This document shows, piece by piece, positions 19,110-27,779 of a DNA stretch of 64,000 nucleotides. The position numbers and the translations under genes are program-made. The stretch comes from JANQTF01 sp036835375 (GTDB lineage: Bacteria > Bacteroidota > Bacteroidia > J057), in contig DAITMB010000005.1 in NCBI GenBank assembly GCA_036835375.1, forward strand, positions 1-64,000, given 5' to 3'. The notes under the pieces are model-generated. The model was not told where the DNA came from. It saw only the letters and a list, made by a program, of their open reading frames with translations, and did not search any database. How positions within the stretch are numbered: position 1 is the stretch's first letter; each line of letters starts with the position of its first letter.

Positions 19110-20138
19110 ATGGCACGCATCCTTCAAAAAAAGATTCCCTATCATATCGACAAAGGACTTCGTCAATATTTGAAATCCTATGGGCGCGAAATGCCGCTGC
19201 CCATTATGTATTCCGATCTGCTGCGATATTCTGAAGGGGTGACACTGTATGATAAATACGGCCAAGACACCCTGTGGATTTCTCTGCTTTACTCCCAAGA
19301 CGATTTAAAGCACATTAATATCTCGCTGAAGCAAATCTACGCCATTTTGCGCGCAAACGGAGACATGTCGGTCATGCAACACCTGTATGTGGACCGCATC
19401 GACCTGTGCCTTTACGGCAATTCAAAACCTTTCCGGGTGCGCATCGTGAATAAAATAAATGATAATTTTGACTATTTCTACATTAAAAATGCCGACGCTT
19501 CCCGACTGTATGGACTGGAACTGGAGCATCTGCTTTCCCCCAATCGGATCTCCTATGTGGTGGACCAGGACACCCTGATCGAGGAACACATCGCGGGGAT
19601 TCCAGGTATGGAGTTTTTTGATAACTACCTGAAAGTAGGCAGAGTAGAAAACGAAATTCGCCTGGCCAAGGAATTTGTCAAATTCAATGAACGCTGCTTC
19701 GTGCGCTTACTGGGCGACATGCACAGTAGCAACTATGTGATCGAGATCATGCCGGACTTTGAAGATATTCACTATCGAATTCGAGCGATTGACTTCGATC
19801 AGCAGAGCTACGAGCCCCGTAAGACGATCTACATGCCTCAATATTACAAGCAAAATAATCCCATCATTGAGGTCGGGCTCAAACACATGAATCCTACCAC
19901 GGTTCGCCAATACCAAAAGGAAGAGCGCGCGATGATCGCCAGCCGAATTCGCTACCAATTTAGGCAGGTCATGGACCTTCTCAAGTGCATGTCGCACGTG
20001 ACGCTGAGCAAGCCCGACTCGGTGGCAATCCTACGAGAGGAATTGGCAGAACACTACGACAATCCGATTTTTTTGGCGTCTCAGAGCATGGGCGAAATCG
20101 TCAAAGCCAGCCTTGAGCTTCTGATTGAGCGCAACTAG
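19110..20138 (+). CDS. Uncharacterised protein with kinase-like (APH/PKL fold) motifs
   Basis: 342 residues, no family name known to me. In the order and spacing expected of protein-kinase-like folds I see: a lysine in a beta-strand (FYIKNADASRLYG, K126), acidic residues in the next helix (LELEHLL, E137/E139), a hinge (IEEHIAGIPG, 158-166), a catalytic loop (LLGDMHSSN, D203/H205/N208; compare HGDxHxxN of aminoglycoside phosphotransferases) and a metal-binding IDFD (228-230). The first His of HGD is replaced by Leu-Gly. Substrate unknown. The remaining roughly 100 residues at each end are helical and have no recognised domain. It converges on the MarC-family gene. Confidence 0.7.
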   Translation: MARILQKKIPYHIDKGLRQYLKSYGREMPLPIMYSDLLRYSEGVTLYDKYGQDTLWISLLYSQDDLKHINISLKQIYAILRANGDMSVMQHLYVDRIDLCLYGNSKPFRVRIVNKINDNFDYFYIKNADASRLYGLELEHLLSPNRISYVVDQDTLIEEHIAGIPGMEFFDNYLKVGRVENEIRLAKEFVKFNERCFVRLLGDMHSSNYVIEIMPDFEDIHYRIRAIDFDQQSYEPRKTIYMPQYYKQNNPIIEVGLKHMNPTTVRQYQKEERAMIASRIRYQFRQVMDLLKCMSHVTLSKPDSVAILREELAEHYDNPIFLASQSMGEIVKASLELLIERN

Positions 20139-20140
20139 CG

Positions 20141-20160
20141 CAATTGAAACCCTTTCAATG
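20141..20160. terminator. Small hairpin between convergent genes
   Basis: A 7-bp stem (ATTGAAA/TTTCAAT) with a CCC loop sits in the 16-bp space between the kinase-like gene and the MarC-family gene and overlaps the latter's stop. No T-run. Confidence 0.35.
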
Positions 20161-20751
20161 AGGAAGGAGCCCCTTCACGCCATCTGCGAGCATCTGTACC
20201 GAGATCATGATCAGAAGCATCCCCATCAATCGCTCCACAGCAGAGAGCCCACGCTCCCGCAGCAGCCGATAAAACAGCGGTGCGGAGAGCAAAATCAGCG
20301 CTGACAAGCTCCAGGCCATGAGCAAGGCCAGCGACCATTCGATCATCTTACTGGGATCGCTGCGAACCATCAACATCAGCGTCGCCAAGGCAGAGGGACC
20401 AGCAATGAGCGGAATCGCCAGGGGCACGATAAATGGTTCCTCGTCGGAGACTTCTCCCATGATGGCTTTTCCAGTCGGAAAAATCATGCGAAGGGCGATG
20501 ATGAACAGGACGATGCCGCCTGCCAAGCGGACGGACTCTTGCTCCAATCGCAGAAAGTCCAAAAATTCTTGGCCCAAAAACAGAAATAAGACGAGAATGC
20601 CCAAAGCAATGAGTAACTCCCGCATGATGATTTTGCGACGACGAGCCGGATCTACCTTTTTCAACAAACTGAGAAACAGTGGAATGTTACCTAAGGGATC
20701 CATCACCAAAAACAAAATGGTGGCCGATGAAAATACTTGGTGAAGGTCCAT
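20155..20751 (-). CDS. MarC family integral membrane protein
   Basis: 198 residues with six predicted membrane helices. The family mark near the N-terminus is FLVMDPLGNIPLFLSLL, and VPLAIPLIAGPSALATLM is the conserved central segment. MarC was once linked to multiple antibiotic resistance, but this has been withdrawn and the transport role is unsettled. Monocistronic on the minus strand and convergent with the kinase-like gene. Confidence 0.88.
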   Translation of the reverse strand: MDLHQVFSSATILFLVMDPLGNIPLFLSLLKKVDPARRRKIIMRELLIALGILVLFLFLGQEFLDFLRLEQESVRLAGGIVLFIIALRMIFPTGKAIMGEVSDEEPFIVPLAIPLIAGPSALATLMLMVRSDPSKMIEWSLALLMAWSLSALILLSAPLFYRLLRERGLSAVERLMGMLLIMISVQMLADGVKGLLPH

Positions 20752-21085
20752 CAGAAGTAAGGCTTGAAGCGAAAATAAAAACCGCTGGTCATGGGGCTTC
20801 TATCTCGAAAGACGGAAGACATTGCGCTAATAGGAAACGAGGCATAAAGGTAGCGGAGAAATGCAATGCGAGTTATTTCAAATGCTCTCCATCTTTCGCG
20901 ATCGGCAGCTTTTCAAAAAAATTGCGAAAAAAAATTGTCGGGATCGCTCTCAACAATTACGTCCCAACATTGCTAAAAGCTCACACCAATAGCTGCCTAC
21001 AAAAAAGGTGTCATCCATTATGGACGACACCCTATTCAATCAAAGTTTATTGGGGCAGGGAAAATGCGCTGAAGCGATCCCCTGA
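20752..21085. other. Intergenic, MarC upstream region and sucC 3' end
   Basis: 334 bp. Holds the sucC terminator (21001-21031) and the presumed MarC promoter. Nothing else supported. Confidence 0.45.
21001..21031 (-). terminator. Intrinsic terminator of sucC
   Basis: On the minus strand a 10-bp stem with one mismatch (GGTGTCGTCC ... GGATGACACC) is followed by six Ts (AAAAAA at 21001-21006 on the plus strand), 55 bases after the sucC stop. Confidence 0.75.
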
Positions 21086-22300
21086 TTAGGCGAGTGCTTC
21101 TTTGACCTTTTCAGCAGCTTCAGCCAGGGTAATGGCAGAGGTCACTTTGAGTCCCGATTCGTCAATGATTTTGGCACCCAGTTCAGCATTGGTACCTTGA
21201 AGGCGTACAATGATCGGCACATTGATAGCACCAATGTTTTTGTATGCTTCTACGACACCATTTGCCACGCGGTCGCAGCGTACAATGCCTCCGAAGATGT
21301 TCACGAGGATGGCCTTCACATTGGGGTCTTGCAGGATGATCCGGAAGCCTTGCTCCACCGTGGTAGCACTTGCGCCGCCGCCCACATCCAGAAAATTTGC
21401 GGGCTCGCCACCTGAGAGCTTGATCATGTCCATGCTGGCCATGGCCAATCCAGCGCCGTTGACCATACAGCCTACATTGCCGTCCAGCTTGATATAGTTC
21501 AAATTGTATTCTGAAGCAGCAACTTCGAGCGGATCTTCCTCGTGCAAATCGCGCATCTCTGCGAAGTCGGGGTGCCGGTACATGGCATTGCTGTCGATGG
21601 ACATTTTGCAATCCACCGCTACCACTTTGTCATCAGCAGTCTTGAACATCGGGTTGATTTCCAGCATATCTGCATCCAAGCCTTGATAAGCTTTGTACAG
21701 ATTGAGGATAAATTTTACCCCATTTTTGTGACCTAGCCCAGTCATTCCCATGCCGTAGGCGATCTTGCGGGCTTGAAAGCCTTGAAGACCAACGGCAGGA
21801 TCCACCCATTCTCTGACGATCTTCTCGGGCGTGTGCTCGGCGACTTCCTCAATGTTCATTCCTCCTTCAGAAGAAGCAATGATCACGTCCTTTCCCTTTT
21901 CCCGGTCCAGCATGATCGAAAGATAATACTCATGGCGCTCGCTCGGTCCAGGATAGTACATGTCTTCAGCGATGAGAACCTGATAGACCTTGTTGCCGCC
22001 CACGACTTCATTTTGAACCGTGATGAGGGTCCCGCCGAGGATTTTCGAAGCGACCTCTTTCACGCTGTCGATGCCTTTGGTGACGACCACGCCCTTGGAT
22101 CCCGTTTCAGTGACAGTCCCCTTGCCCCGTCCACCTGCGTGAATCTGGGCTTTCACGACGAAAAACTGGCCGTCGGGATTGTCATACAGTCCTTTGGCGA
22201 CCTCTAATGCCTCTTCAGGCGTCGAGGCCACATGACCTTCCTGGATGGGCACTCCAAACTTTTTGATCAGAGATTTGGCTTGGTACTCGTGTAGCTTCAT
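21086..22300 (-). CDS. sucC: Succinyl-CoA synthetase beta subunit, ADP-forming
   Basis: 404 residues from ATG 22300 (MKLHEYQAKSLIKKFGVPI, the family N-terminus); the frame runs 30 codons further upstream, but that part overlaps the promoter. An ATP-grasp domain (VVKAQIHAGGRGKGTV), the LEINP motif, and the CoA-ligase end (NFLDVGGGASATTVEQGF, VNIFGGIVRCD) are all present. It interconverts succinyl-CoA and succinate in the TCA cycle with nucleotide phosphorylation. The alpha subunit (sucD) is not adjacent, so the pair is split in this genome. It has its own promoter and terminator. Confidence 0.96.
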   Translation of the reverse strand: MKLHEYQAKSLIKKFGVPIQEGHVASTPEEALEVAKGLYDNPDGQFFVVKAQIHAGGRGKGTVTETGSKGVVVTKGIDSVKEVASKILGGTLITVQNEVVGGNKVYQVLIAEDMYYPGPSERHEYYLSIMLDREKGKDVIIASSEGGMNIEEVAEHTPEKIVREWVDPAVGLQGFQARKIAYGMGMTGLGHKNGVKFILNLYKAYQGLDADMLEINPMFKTADDKVVAVDCKMSIDSNAMYRHPDFAEMRDLHEEDPLEVAASEYNLNYIKLDGNVGCMVNGAGLAMASMDMIKLSGGEPANFLDVGGGASATTVEQGFRIILQDPNVKAILVNIFGGIVRCDRVANGVVEAYKNIGAINVPIIVRLQGTNAELGAKIIDESGLKVTSAITLAEAAEKVKEALA

Positions 22301-22368
22301 GCCGAGGATTAAGTGGGGAATGAGTAAATCGGATAAGAAAAAAGGGATTTTGGACCTTTCTTTCACGC

Positions 22369-22399
22369 CAAAGCTAATTCCTTCAAGCAAGAAAACAAA
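22369..22399 (-). promoter_or_regulatory. Bacteroidota-type promoter for sucC
   Basis: On the minus strand, TTTG (22396-22399) is followed by 19 bases and TAGCTTTG (22369-22376). This is a full match to the phylum's primary-sigma pattern TTTG-N19-TAnnTTTG. It predicts a transcript start near 22364 and a 5' leader of about 60 bases before the ATG at 22300. Confidence 0.7.
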
Positions 22400-22744
22400 C
22401 CTAAGAATCTCCTTTTTGCGAAATTTCGCTCTTCGAAATTATTAGGAGTAGCGAGAGGGAATGGGGTTGGAAGGGGCTGGTTGCTGCTGGCCTTTACTTG
22501 CTGAGAAAGGTCATTCAGGAGTAAATATCACTTGTATTTCAGATTGCTCTTTGGAAATAAATGACCTTCATCCTCAGCAACCACCTCAAAAAAAAATCTC
22601 TCCCAGCCATGGCGATAAGATAATACCTTGAGTGAAAAATATCCTGAATTTCTGGTCGTTAACACTCAGGTAGTCAGGAGGAAATGGTCGCTCCGCGTCC
22701 CATTGCCACTGATGTTTGAGTTCTCCTTATTTTTGCCGCCTGTT

Positions 22745-22774
22745 GACAGAGGAATGTTCACGCATTCCTCTGTC
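22745..22774 (-). terminator. Hairpin downstream of uvrA
   Basis: A perfect 12-bp stem (GACAGAGGAATG/CATTCCTCTGTC) with a 6-base loop, 38 bases past the uvrA stop. The minus-strand side lacks a clear T-run, while the plus side reads GGTTTTAT, so direction and efficiency are uncertain. Confidence 0.55.
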
Positions 22775-22811
22775 CGGTTTTATAGGGTCATGTGTCGTTA
22801 GAAATGGTTGG

Positions 22812-25607
22812 CTACTGCTCAATGATCTGCCCTAATTTTTCCATGAGAAATCTTCTCGTGTGGCTTGCCTCCACGTCGCGCAGGCCTTCAGGAACCCCCT
22901 GATACAGAATTTGCCCCCCTCCTTTTCCACCTTCAGGACCGAGGTCTACAAGCCAATCAGCGCACTTGATGACATCCAGATTATGCTCAATCACCAAGAT
23001 CGTGTTGTTTCGCTCCACCAATTCATTCATGGCTTTGAGGAGTTTCTTGATGTCTTCGAAATGTAGTCCCGTGGTAGGTTCATCGAAAATATAAAAGGAA
23101 CCTTGCGTCGTAGCACTGGCAGCGAGAAATGATCCCAACTTCATCCGCTGGGCTTCCCCGCCCGACAAGGTGCTCGTGCTCTGGCCCATTCGGAGATATC
23201 CCAGCCCGACACGCACGAGGATGTCTAGTTTTTCGGTGATTTTCTTGTCACCTTGGAAAAAAGCAAGTGCCTCAGTGATGGTCATGTTCAGCACATCGTC
23301 GATGTTTTTTTCCTGATAATTCACTTCCAGCACGTGCTTTTTGAAGCGCTTACCCTGGCAAGCCTCGCACAAAAGCTTCACATCAGGCAAAAACTGCATT
23401 TCAACCGTGACATAGCCTTCCCCTTGGCAATTGTCACACCGCCCACCATCCACGTTGAAAGAGAAATCTCCGGGTTTCAGTCCTTTGATTTTGGCAAAAG
23501 CCTGTTTGGAAAACAGGTCCCGAATATGATCATAGGCTTTAATGTAGGTCGCGGGATTCGACCTGGCCGATCGGCCGATGGGTCGCTGATCCACCATTTC
23601 TACCCGCTCAATGAGGTGAGTGTCACCTGTAAATTCCTTAAAAAAACCGCCTCGCTCACTAGGTTCTCCCAGCTGTTTGCGAATAGCAGGGTAAAGCACC
23701 TGCTCAATCAAGGTGGTTTTGCCGGATCCACTCACCCCTGTGACCACTGTGAGGCTGTGAAGTGGCACCGTGAGGTCCACGCTTTGGAGGTTATGCATCC
23801 GCGCGCCGAGCAGCTTCACGCGATTGATCATCGGCCTGCGCTGGCTGGGGAAAGGAATGCTGTCTCGCCCGGAAAGATATTTTCCAGTGAGCGAATCGCT
23901 CTGAATTAACTCTTCGAAATCCCCATTGAACACCACTTCCCCGCCTAATTCGCCCGCACCCGGCCCCATATCAATGACTTGGTCCGCATGTCGCATCACA
24001 GATTCGTCGTGTTCGACGATGATCACCGTGTTTCCCTGATCTCGAAGGGCTTGTAGCACCGAAATAAGTAGCTCTGTATCGCGGGAATGCAGCCCAATGC
24101 TCGGTTCGTCGAGAATATACATAGATCCTACCAAGCCAGAACCCAAAGACGTAGCGAGACGAATTCGTTGCATTTCGCCGCCCGAGAGGGTGTTGATCTT
24201 GCGATTCAAGGTGAGGTACTGCACCCCTACGCGAATGAGGTAATCTAAGCGACGATCCATTTCTGCAAGCAGCCTTTGAGCTATGGACTTGTCCCTGTCT
24301 TCGAGCTGAAGAGAACGCAAGGCCTCTTGAAGCTTATCTAACTCCAAAAACAGCAGGTCAGACAAGTTATGACCATCGATCTTTACATAGGTACTGTCGT
24401 GTCTGATTCTCGCTCCCTTGCAGGTGGGGCAGGTCGTATAGCCTCGATACCTGGCCAGCATCACCCGGTATTGGATTTTGTAGGACTTGGCGCTGAGATC
24501 TTCAAAAAATGCGCGAATTCCCATTGCCCCTTTAATTCCTCCCCACAGCATTTCCTGCTCCTCAGGCGTGAGATGGTAATAGGATCTATGGATGGGAAAA
24601 TCGACTGTCGCCGCGGCTTCCAGCCAATCTTCCAGATATTGGCTCATGACCTCTCCCCGCCAAGGCACCACGGCTCCTTCGAAGATCGACATGGCTTGGT
24701 CTGGGATCACAAGGTCTTGATCAATGCCAAGCACACGGCCAAATCCTTCACAAGTTGGGCAAGCGCCGTAGGGATTATTGAAAGAAAAGAAATTAACAGA
24801 CGGTTGTTCGAATGACATGCCATCCGCCTCGAAACGCTCAGAGAACACGACGGGAGCTCCGTCATTGACAATCACCTTTACATATCCCCCACCCTCTTGA
24901 AAAGCCGTTTGGATCGAATCACCAAGTCGCCCGCGGAGATGATGTCGATCCTCTTCTGTCACGGTTAATCGGTCGATCAGCAAAGAAAACTGCTCCGATT
25001 CGGGAAGTTCTTTCTCATCCAGTAACTCCTCTATCAAGCGGGGACGCCCATCCACAAAGATTCTTGTCAGGCCTTTTTGGAGAGTAAGTTCCAATTCCGA
25101 ACGAAATCCACGCGACCTCACAATCACATCGGTCAGGATCTGAACACGCGTACCGTCCTCCTGCTGTAACACATAGTCCACTACATCAGACACTTCATCG
25201 CGTGTGACCAATTTTCCAGACAGCGGTGAAAAAGTTTTTCCTATTCGCGCAAAAAGGAGTTTAAGAAAATCGTAGATTTCCGTCACAGTGCCAACGGTAG
25301 ATCTCGGATTCGAGGTAGAGACCTGTTGCTGGATGGCCAAAGCAGGTGAAATACCCTGAATATAATCTACATCAGGCTTTTCCATCCGTGCGAGAAACTG
25401 CCTAGCATAGGAACTCAGGCTCTCTACGTAGCGCCGCTGACCCTCGGCATAGAGGGTGTCAAATGCTAGAGAAGACTTGCCCGAACCACTAACGCCCGTC
25501 ACTACAACCATTTTATTCCGCCCGATTTTCACCGAAACGTTCTTCAAGTTGTTGACTCTGGCACTCTTTATGTATATGTAATTCATGTTTGGATGTTGGT
25601 CGTTCAA
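22812..25607 (-). CDS. uvrA: Excinuclease ABC subunit A
   Basis: 931 residues. Two ABC ATPase modules are seen: first Walker A GVSGSGKSSLAFDTLYAEGQ with signature TLSGGEMQRIRLAT, second Walker A GVSGSGKTTLIEQVL with TLSGGEAQRMKLG. Zinc-binding Cys groups include CPTCEGFGR and the pair CDNCQGEGY/CEACQGKRF. UvrA scans DNA for bulky lesions and loads UvrB in nucleotide excision repair. A second ATG seven codons in (MNYIYIKSARVNNLKN) is an equally plausible start. Divergent from the sigma factor gene. Confidence 0.97.
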   Translation of the reverse strand: MNDQHPNMNYIYIKSARVNNLKNVSVKIGRNKMVVVTGVSGSGKSSLAFDTLYAEGQRRYVESLSSYARQFLARMEKPDVDYIQGISPALAIQQQVSTSNPRSTVGTVTEIYDFLKLLFARIGKTFSPLSGKLVTRDEVSDVVDYVLQQEDGTRVQILTDVIVRSRGFRSELELTLQKGLTRIFVDGRPRLIEELLDEKELPESEQFSLLIDRLTVTEEDRHHLRGRLGDSIQTAFQEGGGYVKVIVNDGAPVVFSERFEADGMSFEQPSVNFFSFNNPYGACPTCEGFGRVLGIDQDLVIPDQAMSIFEGAVVPWRGEVMSQYLEDWLEAAATVDFPIHRSYYHLTPEEQEMLWGGIKGAMGIRAFFEDLSAKSYKIQYRVMLARYRGYTTCPTCKGARIRHDSTYVKIDGHNLSDLLFLELDKLQEALRSLQLEDRDKSIAQRLLAEMDRRLDYLIRVGVQYLTLNRKINTLSGGEMQRIRLATSLGSGLVGSMYILDEPSIGLHSRDTELLISVLQALRDQGNTVIIVEHDESVMRHADQVIDMGPGAGELGGEVVFNGDFEELIQSDSLTGKYLSGRDSIPFPSQRRPMINRVKLLGARMHNLQSVDLTVPLHSLTVVTGVSGSGKTTLIEQVLYPAIRKQLGEPSERGGFFKEFTGDTHLIERVEMVDQRPIGRSARSNPATYIKAYDHIRDLFSKQAFAKIKGLKPGDFSFNVDGGRCDNCQGEGYVTVEMQFLPDVKLLCEACQGKRFKKHVLEVNYQEKNIDDVLNMTITEALAFFQGDKKITEKLDILVRVGLGYLRMGQSTSTLSGGEAQRMKLGSFLAASATTQGSFYIFDEPTTGLHFEDIKKLLKAMNELVERNNTILVIEHNLDVIKCADWLVDLGPEGGKGGGQILYQGVPEGLRDVEASHTRRFLMEKLGQIIEQ

Positions 25608-25794
25608 CCTGAAAAAATCACCGCTCGCGCAGGCTCACTTCCCTTACACACTGCGCCTCCCCCGGGGATCCGACTGAAAAATGCAAGACGATGATTTCCC
25701 ACCACCAAGTTCCTTATTGATCGACCACACACTACTATTCTCAATTCACCCTGTGTATGACGAAAACAGTACCCGACTCATTAAACTCGATGTC

Positions 25795-26406
25795 ATGGAG
25801 AAGGCGCAATTTAAGCAAATTGAAGATCGTGAACTGATCAAAAGATTTATGGCTGGCGAAGATTACTGCTTTGAAGTACTCTTGAACCGCTATAAATCCA
25901 AAGTTTTTACCACTATCTACCTGATCGTCAAAGATCGGGGTATCGCGGAAGATCTTTTCCAAGATGTGATGATCAAAGTGGTGAAAATGATTCGGTCAGG
26001 AAACTACAACGAAGAAGGAAAGTTCTTACCCTGGGTTGTGAGAATCGCTCGCAATTTGGCGATTGATCACTTCCGGAAAGTACAGCGCACCCCTGTTCAG
26101 CGCGAAAGCGAAGATTATGATATCTTCAATCACCTCGACAGAGCTGAAGAAAGCTCCGAAGAAGTGATAATAAGGGAGGAAAATGCGCGTTATATGAGAA
26201 AGTTAATTCAGCAACTACCAGACAAGCAACGAGAAGTGCTCATCATGCGTAGCTATGCTGATTTGAGCTTTAAGGAAATCGCTTCGATCACCGATGTGAG
26301 CATCAATACGGCACTTGGTAGAATGCGATATGCCTTGCTAAATCTCAAAAAACTCGCTCAACAAAGCGAAGCCCCTGCGGACTATGAAAAGAAAATTTTC
26401 GGATGA
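25795..26406 (+). CDS. ECF-type RNA polymerase sigma factor
   Basis: 203 residues from ATG 25795 (MEKAQFKQIEDRELIKRFMAG); a longer frame from 25681 adds an unrelated Pro-rich stretch. Region 2 (YLIVKDRGIAEDLFQDVMIK, WVVRIARNLAIDHFRK) and region 4 (LPDKQREVLIMRSYADLSFK, SINTALGRMRYAL) are clear, and there is no region 1 or 3. It probably directs RNA polymerase to a small regulon, held in check by the product of the overlapping downstream gene. Confidence 0.92.
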   Translation: MEKAQFKQIEDRELIKRFMAGEDYCFEVLLNRYKSKVFTTIYLIVKDRGIAEDLFQDVMIKVVKMIRSGNYNEEGKFLPWVVRIARNLAIDHFRKVQRTPVQRESEDYDIFNHLDRAEESSEEVIIREENARYMRKLIQQLPDKQREVLIMRSYADLSFKEIASITDVSINTALGRMRYALLNLKKLAQQSEAPADYEKKIFG

Positions 26407-26905
26407 CGATCTCTTGCGTTTCCTCTATAACGAAATGCATCCTGCTGACAGCGAGCAGCTGATGGAGGCACTCGTGAAGGATGAGGAACTCTTGGAACGC
26501 TACGAATCTTTTCAACAAATCGCAGAACAGGTGGGCGAAATTAACCTCCAACCATCTCAGCAGAGCCTTGATAAGGTCATGGCATTTGTTCATGAATCTG
26601 GCTCCCCGGTCCTTCTGGATTATCCCGTGGAAGAGCCTACTGGCTGGCAACGGTTCAAAATGAACTCTGGTAAGTCTGTAGTCGTGGGACTTAACAGCTT
26701 GATTCTCTTCGGCGTAGGAATTTTTCTACTTGTAGCGGTGGGAACCTCCTCGCTACCTTGGCACCAGCAGCACGAACATGCAGTGGCAAGTGTAGAATCT
26801 CCAGATTTGTCCTTGGACCTGTCTTGGGACGATCCCGAGATCAGACAAGAACTTCAGGAAATAGAGAAGAGCGTTCAACGTCTTCGCCTAAAGCCTGTCC
26901 TTTAG
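26384..26905 (+). CDS. Putative membrane anti-sigma factor
   Basis: 173 residues, start overlapping the sigma gene by 23 bp, which implies translational coupling. The N-terminal 70 residues are charged and helical (SDDDLLRFLYNEMHPADSEQ, ALVKDEELLERYE), as expected of a cytoplasmic sigma-binding domain. One membrane helix follows (SVVVGLNSLILFGVGIFLLV, about residues 98-120) and a short acidic exterior tail. No zinc-finger HxxxCxxC motif is present, so it is not a classical ZAS protein. The role is inferred mainly from gene order. Confidence 0.72.
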   Translation: MKRKFSDDDLLRFLYNEMHPADSEQLMEALVKDEELLERYESFQQIAEQVGEINLQPSQQSLDKVMAFVHESGSPVLLDYPVEEPTGWQRFKMNSGKSVVVGLNSLILFGVGIFLLVAVGTSSLPWHQQHEHAVASVESPDLSLDLSWDDPEIRQELQEIEKSVQRLRLKPVL

Positions 26906-27275
26906 CTTTTTCAAACAGCATTAGCTCCTTTATCATATAAAAAGAGCTGTCCTAGTCGGGCAGCTCTTTTTTTGTTGTCCATTTTCATTGCCATCATATC
27001 CTTTCTCAAAGCTACTGCTCTATCGAAGTGTTGCTATGCCCAGAGAAAGACCCGAAGCTCACGCTTCATAACTCCTATTCCAACGGGCATCCCAGAGAAA
27101 AAACGTTGTCAATGAAAGGGTTTTAATTTGGTACACAAATATTAAAAAACAATAATATTAGAATATTTTACTATATTTGCTTTCACTTATCCAATCAATG
27201 CACCTATTTCAAGTCACGCGCATGTTTCTGTTCTATTTCGCATTGACTTGACTCAGCACTCGTTTTTACTTCACC
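26906..27275. other. Intergenic upstream of the rhodanese gene
   Basis: 370 bp. Contains the terminator at 26941-26973 and, in a very AT-rich stretch, TATATTTG (27172-27179), which matches the Bacteroidota -7 element. No TTTG is found 19-21 bases upstream, so the promoter is only half supported. Nothing else recognised. Confidence 0.45.
26941..26973 (+). terminator. Intrinsic terminator of the sigma/anti-sigma operon
   Basis: A 12-bp stem (AAAGAGCTGTCC/GGGCAGCTCTTT, one G-U pair), 5-base loop and seven Ts, 36 bases after the anti-sigma stop. Confidence 0.85.
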
Positions 27276-27662
27276 ATGTTCAATGCCATGATTCAATCTA
27301 TTTTCAAAAAAATCACCAGTCTATTTATCTCTTCGACCATGTTTACAAATCTCTCTCCTGAAGCATTCGCTGATGCATTGAAGAATCAGCCTGGTGCTGT
27401 CGTCCTTGATGTGCGCACCCCCGCAGAGTTTGCTCAAGGCCACATCAAAGGTGCCCAGAACGCGGACATCATGTCCGCTAATTTTGCTCACCGCGTCACG
27501 GCTTTGGACAAAGACAAGCAGTACTTTGTGGTGTGTCGCAGTGGCGCGAGAAGCTCCCGCGCATGTGAATACCTTGTCAACCATGGATTTCAGCCCCCTG
27601 TCAACCTTTCTGGCGGCATGATGGCTTGGGAAAGTTCGAGGCGTCCCGTTACCCGGTTGTAG
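27276..27662 (+). CDS. Rhodanese-like domain protein
   Basis: 128 residues from the first ATG; starts at 27288 or 27339 (MFTNLSPEAFADAL) are also possible, the last removing a short hydrophobic lead. The single rhodanese domain has VVLDVRTPAEFAQGHIKGAQNAD and the active-site loop VCRSGARSSRAC with the catalytic Cys, ending in NLSGGMMAWESS. Such single-domain proteins transfer sulfane sulfur; the physiological acceptor is unknown. Flanked by terminators, so monocistronic. Confidence 0.9.
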   Translation: MFNAMIQSIFKKITSLFISSTMFTNLSPEAFADALKNQPGAVVLDVRTPAEFAQGHIKGAQNADIMSANFAHRVTALDKDKQYFVVCRSGARSSRACEYLVNHGFQPPVNLSGGMMAWESSRRPVTRL

Positions 27663-27721
27663 GCGATTAGTGATTCGGGCAGAACGTATATTTTTCTATA
27701 TACAAAGTTAATTATCCTCCA

Positions 27722-27758
27722 AAAAAGAGGGGCCGCCAAGAAAGCGGTTCCTCTTTTT
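27722..27758. terminator. Bidirectional terminator
   Basis: A 15-bp stem (AAAAAGAGGGGCCGC with GCGGTTCCTCTTTTT, two G-U pairs) and 7-base loop with A/T runs on both sides. It serves the convergent rhodanese and porin-like genes. Confidence 0.8.
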
Positions 27759-27779
27759 GGCACCTGGCGCAATCGGAGA

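Larger units (their letters stand above)
22301..22811. other. Intergenic between uvrA and sucC
   Basis: 511 bp holding the sucC promoter (22369-22399) and a hairpin after uvrA (22745-22774). The remaining about 340 bp show no gene or repeat. Confidence 0.5.
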
